Part shown: positions 43,974-55,718 of the stretch, piece by piece
Layout: each line of letters starts with the position of its first letter
Numbering within the stretch: the first letter of the stretch is position 1
NCBI GenBank assembly: GCA_942486035.1
Contig: CALNXK010000016.1
Location: forward strand, 4,761,001-4,825,000
Direction of reading: 5' to 3'
Origin: Porites lobata
Taxonomy: Eukaryota > Cnidaria > Anthozoa > Scleractinia > Poritidae
Length of the DNA: 64,000 nt
Made by a program: the position numbers and the translations under genes
Notes under the pieces: generated by a model
What the model was told of the DNA's origin: nothing
The model's database searches: none
What the model saw: only the letters and a program-made list of their open reading frames with translations

Positions 43974-45103
43974 GTACGTATAACTGAATTTATCAAAATT
44001 TTTCAAGGCAAACTTATTGTAAGGCAGCAAAATAGAGTAATTCGAGCTTATTCTAAATATTTTGCTGTCGCTCAAGTCAACGTTTAATAACTTCGTTTCG
44101 AAATCATTTTGAGTCTGTGCACGAAATCTGATCGTATTGCTTTATCATTTAAACTTACGTTTAAGTTTTTAAAGACGTCAAACGAATTAAGAATGCTTTG
44201 CTGTTCAGTTAGAGACATTATTTTACGCAAATAACATTCTTAACCTGGTTGGATCGGCTTGACAAGAGAAATTTCTTTAAGTAGTTATTTTATATTTATT
44301 ATACCGCTCGACAACTGAATACAATGTTCAAAATACTCTGTGTTGGGTAGTCGAAATTTTCGTGAGTTACGTTTTCGTTGATTACCTCATGTAACCGTCG
44401 CTATTCCTTGTCTCCAAGGCCCAATCCCTTATCTTTCTTAGGATAATCTATCAAAAGACAATTTAATTGTCGGACACCAAGTATTTTGGAAATTCTGTCC
44501 GGCTGCCTTTTCAGTGCCGGTTAAAATGAAAACAAGAGATTATAAAAAAGTTAAAGTGTTTAAAAGGATTCAGTTTAACCAACACAGACCAAATTAGCTC
44601 AAATTGGGTAAGTAAACTGCACTGCGGAACTGCAGTGCAGCAGCGCTGTGTTGGCTTATAAATATTCTTTCATCGCTCAGTGTAAAGCACGTCAAAGCGA
44701 AAAGCCAATAAATAATATATGTATTGATGATCAGGTACTCCTTCGCTTCCAAACTAAATTAAAATGATAAAGTTCCGGATTATGAAACTGTTTAACAAAT
44801 CCAATGGTGCCTAATTAACCAAATCTAACTTGCACTGAAACTGTAAAAACGCGGATTATGTCTAAACAGTTGCAGAATTAATTTCCAGATGAGGTGTATT
44901 AATGAATTACTGGTCCAGTCATTTGTGGAGAAAAGTAGGTTAACCCGAACATGCAAGTAATTGCAACAGAAGGTATTCCAATTGTTTTAAACACGGAAAA
45001 TTAACCTTATCAACACATCAAAAGTCCCAAAACGTCCCAGTAGGGGAAGTTGCTAAGGGATTGATTGAGAGGTTCTGATACCCATTTTTAGTATATACTA
45101 AAA

Positions 45104-45770
45104 CAGTGGATAGTGTTTTTCGCCCTTTCTGATTGGCTACTCAAAAGCAGGATATCCAGTGCTATTCAAAGTGCTATTCACTGATTCACCTCCAGTTCCT
45201 CCGAGTGAGTGACGCCAAACTGGCTTCCCCGCCGTGAAAGTCTCCTAGGACGACCGAAGAGATACAAATTTTATAGCGCCGCTTAGAATGTATTTCAAGA
45301 GATCTAAAAGTACTCTAGATAGCCTAAAAAGCGTTTTCAACGTATTTAGGATGCGAGAGCATCCGGTTTTTAAAAAACCGGGCTAACGTGCCCCTGATTA
45401 AATTTAGTTTTAAACTTATTTATGAACATGTCAGCTAAATAAAGTACTAGAAGAGTTAATTTGCACTTTGTAAACAAAAAACCTTTTCACTGGTTTCACA
45501 GATGAGTTCAAGTCCAAACAGACAAAGCTTTACCTGCTAAAACTTCCAACTAAATTCGGTCACCTTCTTCGTGTATTTCGGGAAGAGCTTGTTTGATTAT
45601 TTGTGGAGTTTCTTTGTTTCTCGGCAGCAGACGGGGAAGCCATTTTGCTCGTAACCAACGCGAGTTTGGCGTCACTCGCTCGGAGGAGCTGGAGGTGAAT
45701 CAGTGAATATTTAACAATTATTCCTTGAGCCCGAATGGGCTCTGAGTCAATAGCCCATGGGGCCGAAGGC
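45104..45770. mobile_element. Inverted-repeat element at the left edge of duplication unit B
   Basis: ATTCACTGATTCACCTCCAG (about 45177) with CCGAGTGAGTGACGCCAAAC is mirrored by GTTTGGCGTCACTCGCTCGG...CTGGAGGTGAATCAGTGAAT (45664-45709). The left end begins CAGTGGATAGTG, while the right end continues to TCAATAGCCC, so terminal boundaries are unclear. It ends within a few bases of where homology to unit A begins. Confidence 0.6.
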
Positions 45771-48054
45771 AGATGTAGTATGTTCTTTTCTAGTTTTAAA
45801 ACGGTTATAATTTATTCCTATGCCTACCCATAGTTAGTAAAAAAAAGACTGGTTATGAAAGGGGGCAAACGTCCCGGTGGGTTACTTGAATAACTGGGTT
45901 CTCGGAACACCTACCTCATTATAGTCTATTCTGTGGTCAATAGACCCCATCTTAGTCACCTTTAGGAAAACGTAATTTTCGCGATCACAGCTTAGTAGCT
46001 TTTTGTGTATGCATCTACCTTATATAGTCATCCTGAAATGAATTGACACAGTGGTTAAACTTAATGAACTGAAAATCTTCCTATTTTTTAAATCCGTACC
46101 CACCTAAATTTTATGATCCCCCAAATCCCGAAAATGTGCGATGACATTATAGTAACTCTAATGAATATTCAACCCTATTATAGTCAATGCGACCTCATCC
46201 ATTTGCCTATTACTAGGGCGTACCTCCGGGGAAGGGGCAAAAAACAACGCTGCTGCAGGTTATGTTGGGGGCTGCCTGACAGTGCACAACCCTTTGTTTT
46301 CTGTTAACAAGTTGTGAAGAATAAATCAATACGACGTTTTTATGTGTCAAGATCAAAATAATAGCAATGCTGTTGAACGTAATGCACCTTAAAGTCTACA
46401 AGAATATTTAGCAAAGGAGTCTACTAGCAACTCTACTCTAATACTGCTTTGGCCTACCACTTCCTCGGGGTGGGGGGTAGTACTTCTGGGAATTCTTGGT
46501 GGGGTTGTGCCGCCCGATTCTCCAAATCCTTACCCCATTTCAGACCAAAAAAATGTTATTTTCCACACCCGTTTTCAGACCAGACCTCTAAAATCCATAC
46601 CCATTTCCAGACCTGGCCTTTACGCAGAAATTATGTAATCATTTCTTTGATAAAGAGCGCAAACAAAAAAAAACATTTCTACAAATGCATTTTGAATTCG
46701 CATATTTCTACTTCTTTCTTATTCATTTGGAATTGAAACGATAAATACGTTCACACACTCCAGTAATTCCCTCAAAAACCATACCCGATTCTAGACCAAA
46801 ATGGGCAAAGTGTATACCCGTTTCAGACCAAAAATAGAATTAAACTCCTAAAGGAGATCAGACCGATCTGGGCGTGGCTCAGGGCTTTATTTTACCCCTA
46901 AGGAGAGAATATGAGAGTATACCCCAGCAAAGTATGGCGGCATTTAGATGAACACCCTATCCTTCTGGCAATTTCTACCCGTAAGCGAGACGACGAGCAT
47001 CTCCGTCGCTTCCATAAAGGAATACCCTTAGGTTAGTTAAAGTAATACCAGACGTTTACCGGGATCATGAAGCCTCCCTTCAATTCAGGATGTGTCTATG
47101 TGGTGTTTAGAATCGGCTATGTTACAAAAGTAGTATTTCTGATTACCCTGTTAATACTCGCAAATTTAGCCCCACGAAGGGCATTGAACAGGTTAAGCGT
47201 GGGTAATACATATCTGCTTTTCTTTATATTTGAAAGGGGTGACTGTGTGGTATTGTCCAAAGTCTATTTTTTTTTTCGTTTGCCAATTTGGCGATTCCTG
47301 AAAGCTTCAAGTCAAACTTTCGTAAATGCACGTCATTTTTCCGAACAAAGCTGGATTGTATCATCTAATAGGGACAATCGACCCAACATCCAACCTGTTA
47401 TCAGCGTTCTCGCAAGGTTACCCAACCACCAGCCCTCACCCTCAGGGAAAAGCGTCCTGGGAACGAGGTTGACTCTGTACCCGACGGGTGTCGCCTTTTC
47501 TCGATCTCTCTCTCGTTGGGAGTGATTTTCACGCGCGCTCGCGTTTCGCTCGCTCTACTATCCCTGAGGAAAATGAGGGACTACTCGTAGTCTAATTTGC
47601 GAAAGATGGCTGTTGTGCAGATAGCCTCCACGCGGAAGTATCAAATGTAATTCTACCATCGCTCAAGCAAAAACTTAAGTAAATGGACATCAAACAACTT
47701 TTAGTATTCAGTCATTAGTCCTGTCAGGAGTATCTCTACACATTTCAGCTTAAAATTAAAAGTAAAAACGTCACAAGGGTGGCCCCGCAAGGGTGGTGTA
47801 AGGGCAGTATTATTGGAGAGGAAATTTGATAATAATGGGGCAAAATATTCCTGTGCCTCTAATGGAAAGTCCTAAATACGTGAGATGAGCATAACCTTTT
47901 CCTCTTATGCAAGGAAATCACATCCAGTGATATCACAATGGGCTCAGGTTTTCCCGAAAAGTATGTATGATCTATACCCCATCCCCTCCCCAACAGATGC
48001 GAAACTGGGTCTGATTAAGTATACGCGTTGAGACCTGACTAGAGTTCATTTAAA

Positions 48055-48144
48055 GGCGGAAGTGCTGTGCTGTTCATACGTAACTGATCCTTATTATAAG
48101 AGTTGCAGCAATTATATTCTATTGACTTACTTGCTTCACTGAAG
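48055..48144 (+). promoter_or_regulatory. Non-coding first exon and promoter of TRIM copy B
   Basis: GGCGGAAGT at 48055-48063, then ...TTACTTGCTTCACTGAAG with a GTATGT donor at 48145. Nearly identical to 38946-39035. Confidence 0.55.
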
Positions 48145-49945
48145 GTATGTTACAGTTTACTTGTGAATATATGCTAAGATCAGGCTTATTGTTTTAAGAC
48201 AAAACAGAGGCCATGATGTTTACATTCGTTCAAGTTTTAGTTCTCTGAGTGAATTTAATGTGGAGGCATGAAACCATTAGGAAAGTCGGGGGTCTGCGGA
48301 GGAAATTCTATGATTTGACCATTCCAAAACAATCTCCTTCACAGTATTTTGTTCTCTTACTAAAGTATCATTTTAAAGAGGTTGAATGTTTCTGGGATTG
48401 ATTTTCGTAGACGGTTATTAAAGAGTTATCATTCTTTGAACACTGAAATACCGGAAAATTAAAAAAAATTATGACAATGAATACCAAGTCAGCATCTCGA
48501 TATTTTCCGCGGCATTTAGATCGTTTCATAATGGCCGATAACTTCTGCTGAGGCTTCTGTGGACACGCAGGTGTATAGATATCTTACTCCAACCGGATAG
48601 TTAAACATATATTTGACACAGACTGAATCTAAAGTTTTAAACTTGGATTTATTTAAAAGTACCCTGACGTTATTTGTTCTCAGGAGGTCTTATAACCCTG
48701 TTTGCCCGGCAGGATATGTTTTCATGATCGTGATTTGATGATAGAGAGTCTAGCTTCAAGTATTTAATAAATTCGTGGGTAATTTTGGCAACAGTACAAC
48801 ATGTGAAACGCAAACATGTCTTTTGCAATAGTAATTTGGAATGAAATTCGCTCAAAATTCCGCAAGCTTGAGCTATTTGCGGTCAAAATGGTTGCCCATA
48901 ATAAGACCTCAAAAACACTCCAAGAATGGTATCGTGTATTATGTGTCATGTGAAGCTTGGATTGATGACTCCTTGATAACGTCATTCCGTTGGGTCACAG
49001 GTTTATGACTCCTGATATAATCTGTTGCTGAGACTCAGCTGGCTCCCCATTAAACCAAAATGAAAAAAGCCCGCTCGATACAAAAGCTTCCGCACAGTTG
49101 AAATTTATTCTGTGGGATAGAGTGGCTATCCTCTTGAGTTGATCCTGTTTGACTGGTCTATCCGGTTTAACCGGAACTTAGCCTTTCACTTTCACAACTG
49201 CGGTAATCTCTGACGTATAAATCTGTGATCTCTCTCTCTTTTTTCCCCAACAAAACTGTGTACTCCGTGTGTCAGTCGAATCGTATTTTTTTCTCTTTTT
49301 TTAAATGTCGTTTCATTTTAGATGTATTGTTTCTCTCTGGGCTACGGCCAATGCCAGTGATGACTCTACTTGTAAAAAGAAAACGAATGCACTTGTCAAA
49401 AAAGTTTAAATCACTTTCAAACTGGCGTGTCAGAATTTAAATGTGACTGCAATAACTTTCTTCTAAGAGTCTTGCGGCTCGTTTTGCTTTCGCGGTTCAT
49501 TTTGCTCATCTCTCGAAAAGGAGAGCTTGCTCGCAGGCTACTTTTAAAGGTACCGGAAGCGGTGTAATATTTATTGTTTTTGTTGTTGTTGTTGTTGTTT
49601 TCTTTGCCCCCTAACATGGTTACCATGACGTCACGCGAAAATCCTTTTTTATGAAATCATTAGAGACGTCATATGTGGATAGCCTTTTTTACCCCGACCT
49701 CGCTCTCCCTAGAACATAAAAAATCAATACAATATATGATACCCTATCCCCACTGAGATAGCATCCTTTCAATCAGTCAATTAATCTGGCCGGTAAAAGG
49801 AATCACTGATTTGCAGTGGTCTACACACAGGTCATGCTCCTTAATCCTTTATGTTAGAATTTTCCTGTTACCCCAATGTACAGTAACATTGCTGCAATTA
49901 TAAGGCCGGAATCTTATAAATGACTCTTTGCTATTCATCCAGGCA

Positions 49946-51763
49946 ATGGCGACATCTCAGGGACTCGAGTGTCCAGTCTGTTGCGAAAGTTTTGATGGCC
50001 AAGACTTCAGCCCTCGTATGCTGAGTTGTGGTCACAGCTTTTGCACGAGCTGCCTGGAGCGGTTACTCGCTACAGATGACAAAATTACCTGCCCAACCTG
50101 CAGAGTTGAAGTTAAAGTACCTCAAACTGGAGTGGCGGGGCTGCCAAAGAATTGGGCATTGTTAAGCCTCATTGCACCAGATCATGAAGGTGTTGATGGT
50201 TTGCCGATTTGCGAAGTTTGCGAAAATGAGCATCCTGCGAACTCTTATTGCTTGGACTGTGAAGAGGACATGTGCAAGAATGCTGCTCGATTTCACACTC
50301 GTAACAAGACCAGTCGTGACCATCGTATTGTCTCCTTAGAGCCGTCCGCTGTATCTGTAAAGTGTCCGAGACATGACGAGCAATTTCGTTTATTTGATGT
50401 CAAGCGTAATTGTATGATCTGTAGGAGCTGCTTTACCAGTTTCCGGGGTCGCCATGTTATGTCTCTGGCCGAAGCCGGTTCGAAACGTAAAGAGAAATTT
50501 GAAGAACTTGCCACCAAAGCCAGATCTAGGGCTGAGGTAATCAAAGCCGCGGAAGAAGGTGTAAGGGATGTGAGTCTTGATGTGAAAGAGTCTTGCGACG
50601 AACAGCGTGCTCGAATTAAAAGTGTATTCAAAGAGGTACGTCTTGAACTCTTTTTTTTTTTTTTTTTTCTGAACTGATCTTAACCTCGGTTCATGAGCTT
50701 TAAAAGAGGTCTTACTCTTTCCCCGGTCTCCAAAGAGTCATTCCCCAACATCTATGATTTCCCTGGCAATGTAGACCGTTCACAGTCCCCTATTTTTTCG
50801 TGAGATCGTTTAGATATACCGCGTCTTACCGTCACGGGTATCTTGATTTTCAAATGTACCGAGGGGGCGGGCGTCAGGTATTATGGCCGCCCGAAACGCA
50901 AAGCTCTCGATCTCGATGATCTTACGGAAAAATAGCGGACTGTGAACGGTCTACCGGCAATGCTATCACACAATCAGTTAGGATTTGTTCCCTAGATAGA
51001 TTTCTAGAATATTATTATCTGTTTTATACTAATTGTCTTACAGCTTCGTACTGCCATCGAAACAAGAGAGAAAATTTTGCTGAATGAGTTGGAACAAGTA
51101 CACAATAGCAAGACGCTTATCCTGACAGAGCAGCGGGACCGCCTACGCGAACATCAAGAAAATATAGAGAGTACCGTCCAAGATGTTTTGTCGAACATCC
51201 AAAAACTCGACAATGCCAATCTCCTTGACGCCAGCTCCAATTTAGAGTCCAGGCTCGTTGATGTGGAAAAACAATCCTTCATGCTTAAGCCAGAGGCACA
51301 ATGTGTCCCGGAGTTTGCATTTGATCGCCAGAGATTTCTTTACTTACAGGAATCCGTCAATAAGTTGGGCACAGTCAGTGACAAGTCTACCTGTGCAGAA
51401 ACCACCACTGCATCGGGCTCAGGACTGGAACGCGCAAAACGAGGAGAGGAGGAGTCTTTCACCATTACTGCTTTTGACGCTCAAAGGCTCCCACGTACCG
51501 TGGGTGGAGACGCTTTTGCAGTAGAGCTTAAAAGCGAATCAGGAGAGAAAATTAGAGTGAATGTGAGGGATGAAAGGAATGGTAGTTACGTAGCTACTTA
51601 CACTATTCCTTCAGGTGCTAAACGAGTTGATTACACATTGAGCGTGCGTTTGCGAGGTGTTCACATTCAAGGCAGCCCTTTTGCTGTACATATAGCATCA
51701 TCACTACGCGGCAAGACTTGCAAAGCGTTGTCGAACGTAGCTAGTAAACTCTCTCAGCGTTGA
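49946..51763 (+). CDS. TRIM45-like RING/B-box/filamin protein, copy B
   Basis: Exons 49946-50635 and 51044-51763 give 469 residues, the same length and intron position as copy A. The RING zinc ligands are complete. B-box 2 again has Arg instead of the first His of HxxH (FRGRH). By my own count about 16 of 230 residues differ from copy A in exon 1, about 21 in the coiled-coil part of exon 2 and about 9 in the filamin part. The reading frame is intact, so the gene looks functional. Its intron (408 bp) is longer than that of copy A only because of a MITE. Predicted E3 ligase; substrate unknown. Confidence 0.92.
50771..50956. mobile_element. MITE in copy B intron, absent from copy A
   Basis: TAGACCGTTCACAGTCCCC at about 50771 is mirrored by GCGGACTGTGAACGGTCTA near 50954, with about 35 bp arms. 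Flanks read CTGGCAATG on the left and CCGGCAATG on the right, where copy A has a single CCGGCAACG (about 41960). This is consistent with an 8-9 bp target duplication of hAT or Mutator type. Confidence 0.88.
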
Positions 51764-51837
51764 GGAATCTTTTAGCATATTTTTACCAGCTATCAATTGG
51801 TTTATGAACTTAAACACCCAAAATGTACTCAGATATT

Positions 51838-52010
51838 TATACAGCACATCAACCAACATCCGAAGTCTGGATGGTAATTCCAGAATAGCATTATATAACC
51901 TCAAAAAACTGGAAAATTACGACTCTTGCCGATCCTTTGTCTTTAGTAAAAGACTTCGTCAGGGCAACAGATATTTTTTACATGTATAGTCATATATATA
52001 TTCATATACC
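51838..52010 (-). mobile_element. Retroelement-like tail with CTGACGA hairpin motif, in B 3' flank only
   Basis: Unit A lacks this piece. On the minus strand 51962-51939 reads CTGACGAAGTC, TTTTACT and AAAGAC, so the CUGANGA motif is followed by a 6 bp stem. This pattern is common at tails of Penelope-like and some LINE elements, where it can be a hammerhead ribozyme core. Here the following GAAA is mutated. An (AT)-rich microsatellite follows at about 51985-52005. Tentative. Confidence 0.35.
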
Positions 52011-52397
52011 ATTGCCGTACAACTAGAGTGCCTCCTCTTTTTATATGTTAATCATAGAAAAGCATTTTGTTTTTCATAGTTAACAATATAAGGATTGTAC
52101 CTTCATCTCGGTCCTACCCTGTGAGCAGAGGCCATTCGATTCTCCTAGATGGGTCGGGAAGAAGGGAGTCCTATCTTCTTTCCCAATAGAGCATCTAGGA
52201 ATTAACTAAGGGCCTCGACTCATAGGGTATCTCCATCCATAAAAAAAGCAAAAAAGAGCTTAGCCATTATCCAGCCATCTTGAGTTCAGTCGTGCTTAGT
52301 CAATAACGCACTGCCATATATATGATTATACTAACAATGCAATTGGACGATAGTTCCAGGCTTCAGAGGTTATACATCGCTTTATTGCTACGGCTCT

Positions 52398-52436
52398 GTT
52401 TCGTATCATGGCCTAAAGGTGACCACACTCATCAGG
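52398..52436 (-). ncRNA. Possible degenerate hammerhead-like motif
   Basis: Minus strand reads CTGATGAG (52435-52428), a weak stem formed by GTGGTC and GGCCAT, then CGAAAC (ending 52398). This is the order CUGANGA, stem II, GAAA of a hammerhead core. Stems I and III cannot be established by eye, and such sequences are frequent as dead retroelement tails. Low confidence. Confidence 0.2.
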
Positions 52437-53033
52437 CAATTTTAGCGAGTGACCGTTAATTTTACATGCTGACAATTTATACTGCGTTGCCAAATTATTG
52501 CTCCTGAAAAGTTGAACACTCTAGAAAAATTATTCTATACGATTATACCATATACATTCATCTAACCTCCTTTTACTTCAAAAGTAAAACAGTTCCAAGT
52601 CCCAGGCCGCGATTTATCTTAGCCGAATGAATGTGGAGATAGTGTTGGTAGTAACATTGTGGTTAGTAGGATTTTTTTACCCATCATAGACATTATACAG
52701 ACTAAATTGTTTCAATTGGAAGGTTGGTATAGCTTGTTTAGCCTATAGTATAATTGCAGTCTAGCAATACTGTTTAAGCAATAGAACAATGAGTTCTGTC
52801 ATCACTCAGTATAAGGCTAAAAGCCAATAACTAATATATGTATATTGATGATCAGTATTGTTCCACTTCCAAAGTCAATTATAAGAAATGGAATAAGTTC
52901 TAGCGGCGACTTAACCAAATCTAACTTGATTGTTCTGAAACTGCAATAACGAGCATAAATCAGTTGCTTTCAAGATAGGATGGCGGATTGGATGCTCTGG
53001 GTACACCATCCAACCACCCTTCCTCTCCTCCCT

Positions 53034-53140
53034 TAGGCTCGATTACCAGCCGCTGTTCGGGAAAATGAGCCCACACTCATCCCCCGATCAAAGACCGGAC
53101 CCGGGAGACGGTGGAAATCGAGCCTACTCCTCCCTCCCAT
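53034..53140. repeat. TAGGCTCGAT hairpin
   Basis: TTAGGCTCGATTACCAGCCG at 53033 is mirrored by GACGGTGGAAATCGAGCCTA near 53138. A short MITE-like palindrome just upstream of the copy C first exon. Confidence 0.65.
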
Positions 53141-53213
53141 GTGAGAAATGAATTGGCCAGCCCCAGGCCTATTTGCGAGAGTAGACTTGCACCGGCCAAG
53201 GCACCGACTGAAA

Positions 53214-53294
53214 GGCGGAAGTGGTGTTGACAGTAAAATCGTGCTTGCATAAAGTGTCTTGACTCATCATATTGACTTATTTGTTTCTTTAAAG
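53214..53294 (+). promoter_or_regulatory. Non-coding first exon and promoter of TRIM copy C
   Basis: GGCGGAAGT at 53214-53222, then ...CATATTGACTTATTTGTTTC...TTTAAAG with a GTAAGT donor at 53295. Diverged from, but aligned with, the first exons of copies A and B. Confidence 0.5.
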
Positions 53295-54632
53295 GTAAGT
53301 AAAGGTTTTATAAGATATAAATCTGAGCTATATCGAAAATAGACTTTCCAGAACTGAAGACAGTAGTCAAGCTACGCCATATCTATATATGCTATATTTC
53401 CGCCAGAGTGAAATTAGCAATCAGCGATTGATATATTTTAATACACTTTCACTTCCAGAGCTGAATATGGTACATATAATGTAGTTCTAAGTTTCAAATC
53501 AGTCCACGAAGACCCATGGTGTGTGCATTCAATTATATTTGAATTTCAGTCAGCATGTAATAAAGTGATATCGAACGGTTATTGCGCCTGCATATAAATA
53601 AGACGTAAGAAATTATTATTTTCTTGAATCCACCATGCATCTTGGGTTACTCTCGCGTAGATACGGTTAAAATTTAAACCATTGATTATAAAACGTCACC
53701 ATTTCCCAGAAGATTTCAGTGGATCGCCTCATCTGTTTCGAGTCTGTTTTTAAATTGTGGATTACGCGTAGCGTAAGGAAGAAGTTATTCTGGGCACTGC
53801 GATATATGCAAATGTATCACGCAAGTGTGGACATTTTCGCAATTAGCCGGCTCCGCACGAAAGCGCCCGATATCAAAACGACAACTTTCGTAGATCGACC
53901 ATTCCCGTTCCGCGGTCAAGAAGTGCTGAGCGTGCATTGTGCCCAAAGCTTTTGATGTTATGATTTTGTACCTTTCACAGGACGATAAGTTGTCAGTTCA
54001 TGTGGAGTTTGCCTGACTTTGAACGTTTCAAATTAGCACTATGGCCAACTTTGAGACAGAAGTTTATAAACTTTTGAAGCTTTTTGACTCGTCCAGGCAA
54101 TAAACACGGGGTGAACCTGACGGAAAGATCAGCAATTGCTCTTCGACTCCCAAGCTGGTCCAAGCTCACGATTTTTTATCTTTTCTCACGACAAGACTCC
54201 CCTCTCATGGTTTTTAGGGAAATATCATTCTGAAATGAAATGTTTCTTTGTTCAATAAAAATGGAAATGTTTAATGTTGCTGAATCGTAGTCGATTCTAT
54301 ATTAAAACGCCGTCAGCAAGAGACTTCGCGACGGATTTGCGAGACACTTGTCGGCGATATGTTCTTCAAATTTGACTAAATGAGTCAAAGTACGGCTTTG
54401 CAAGTTCATTATCAGCTTTCATTTCTAAAATAATTAACCCACAAGTTAGCCATAGGCACCCTTTGATTCTACTTCGTACCGTATCGTATACATCATTATT
54501 CTACTCAATTTCAGTAGTAAATTGATGTGTTTACACTTATAGCTCATAACTACACTTAGCACTAATAACACTTTTACACTTAGCAAATAACTATACCCCT
54601 TCGAGATACCCTGTTTCGCTTCAATGATAGTA

Positions 54633-55222
54633 TACCGTAGAAATTCCGAAAATAAGCCCACGGGTTTATATTTTTTAAAGGCCCTTTTTAAGGGGCTTTT
54701 TTGGAGGGGCTTATATTCGAAGGGGCTTATATGTGCGAAGGGAATTTTGCGTTTCAAAATCGGCTAGGCTTATACGTGGAGGGAAATTTGCGTCTCAAAA
54801 TCGATTGGCTAGCTTGTAGTTGGAAGGAAATGTATGTCATTAATTAGCACGACGTTTTTACTGAAACTCGCCATGAGGACGTAGATTGTTCTAAAACTAA
54901 GTCATGCAAGTACTTTGTCTATAGGGACCGAAAAATTCCAACCAAGAGTGAAGAGTTAACTACGCAAACAGCCGTATAATGTGACACTCAGTCTGACTGC
55001 AGTCATTTGGCATGAGTAATAGTTCTTTGGCAAATAAAAACAATTATGTGTTACTGTACCATTCTTGCTTTGTTTCATGTTGTATCTGAGGGCAATTTCC
55101 AGGTACAAGTCCCCGGGGGCTTATATCATGGAGGGTTTTTTTGCGTTACGACTTAAGGGGGCGGTGGCATATATTTGGAGGGGCTTATGCATGAATGGGC
55201 TTATTTTCGGAATTTTACGGTA
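54633..55222. mobile_element. TA-flanked MITE with TACCGTAAAATTCCG ends
   Basis: TACCGTAGAAATTCCGAAAA at 54633 is mirrored by ...TTTTCGGAATTTTACGGTA ending at 55222. The interior carries repeated GGGGCTTATA(T) blocks in both halves. It lies in the first intron of copy C. TA at both ends suggests Tc1/mariner origin. Confidence 0.8.
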
Positions 55223-55718
55223 CTTCAACTGTGTGTAGGTTACAACACTGTCTGTATTTTCTATGCGACATGCTTGCAATCCACCCGTTTTAATAGACTT
55301 TAAAAGAAGTTTTCTGCTGGAAATCGCGTGCGTTTAAATCCAAAAATAAAGTGTGGATTAGGTTACCCTGAACCCAGTTTCTGAACCTGTTGAGCCAACC
55401 TGTGGATGAATTTGTTTTCTTTAGACTCAGTTATTTTGATTATAGTGACTTGCAATTGTTTGCCATTTTCATGATTTGAGATCGATTCTTCGGAGACATA
55501 TCTCATGAAAAGGGCTGAAAAAACCGTTTCGGAGCCTCTAAATGTGAACCTTTTTTGAGGTAGGATACCCCCAGACCCCCTCACAAGGCTCTTGCCTTCG
55601 GCACTCGCGATAATGCCCCCCACCCCCGGTTACAAAAACCTAGCTACGGCCCTGGAACTTTACCCTTTGTGTATATTATTCAGTTTCTAAGTGATTCCTT
55701 TTTTCCTTTCAGACCACA

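Larger units (their letters stand above)
42772..45098. other. Interval between TRIM copies A and B
   Basis: Begins with 3' flank shared with copy B. Near 43166-43236 is a weak ACTCGTTCCCAG/CTGGAAACGAGG inverted repeat, also seen in diverged form near 61459-61518. About 43260-44200 is related to 62700-63250 (second promoter type). 44640-44830 is related to 52780-52930. No coding exon recognised. Confidence 0.5.
45775..52200. repeat. Segmental duplication unit B
   Basis: Second copy of 36390-43250 in direct orientation, with high identity through promoter, first intron and coding exons. The homology ends less sharply on the 3' side. Unit B has a 176 bp MITE (50771-50956) and about 170 bp of retroelement-like sequence (51838-52010) that unit A lacks. 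Confidence 0.9.

Noticed and set aside
53719..53955. 78-codon open frame in the first intron of copy C
   Set aside because: No family resemblance, no splice sites in phase, and it lies between the non-coding exon and the coding exon.
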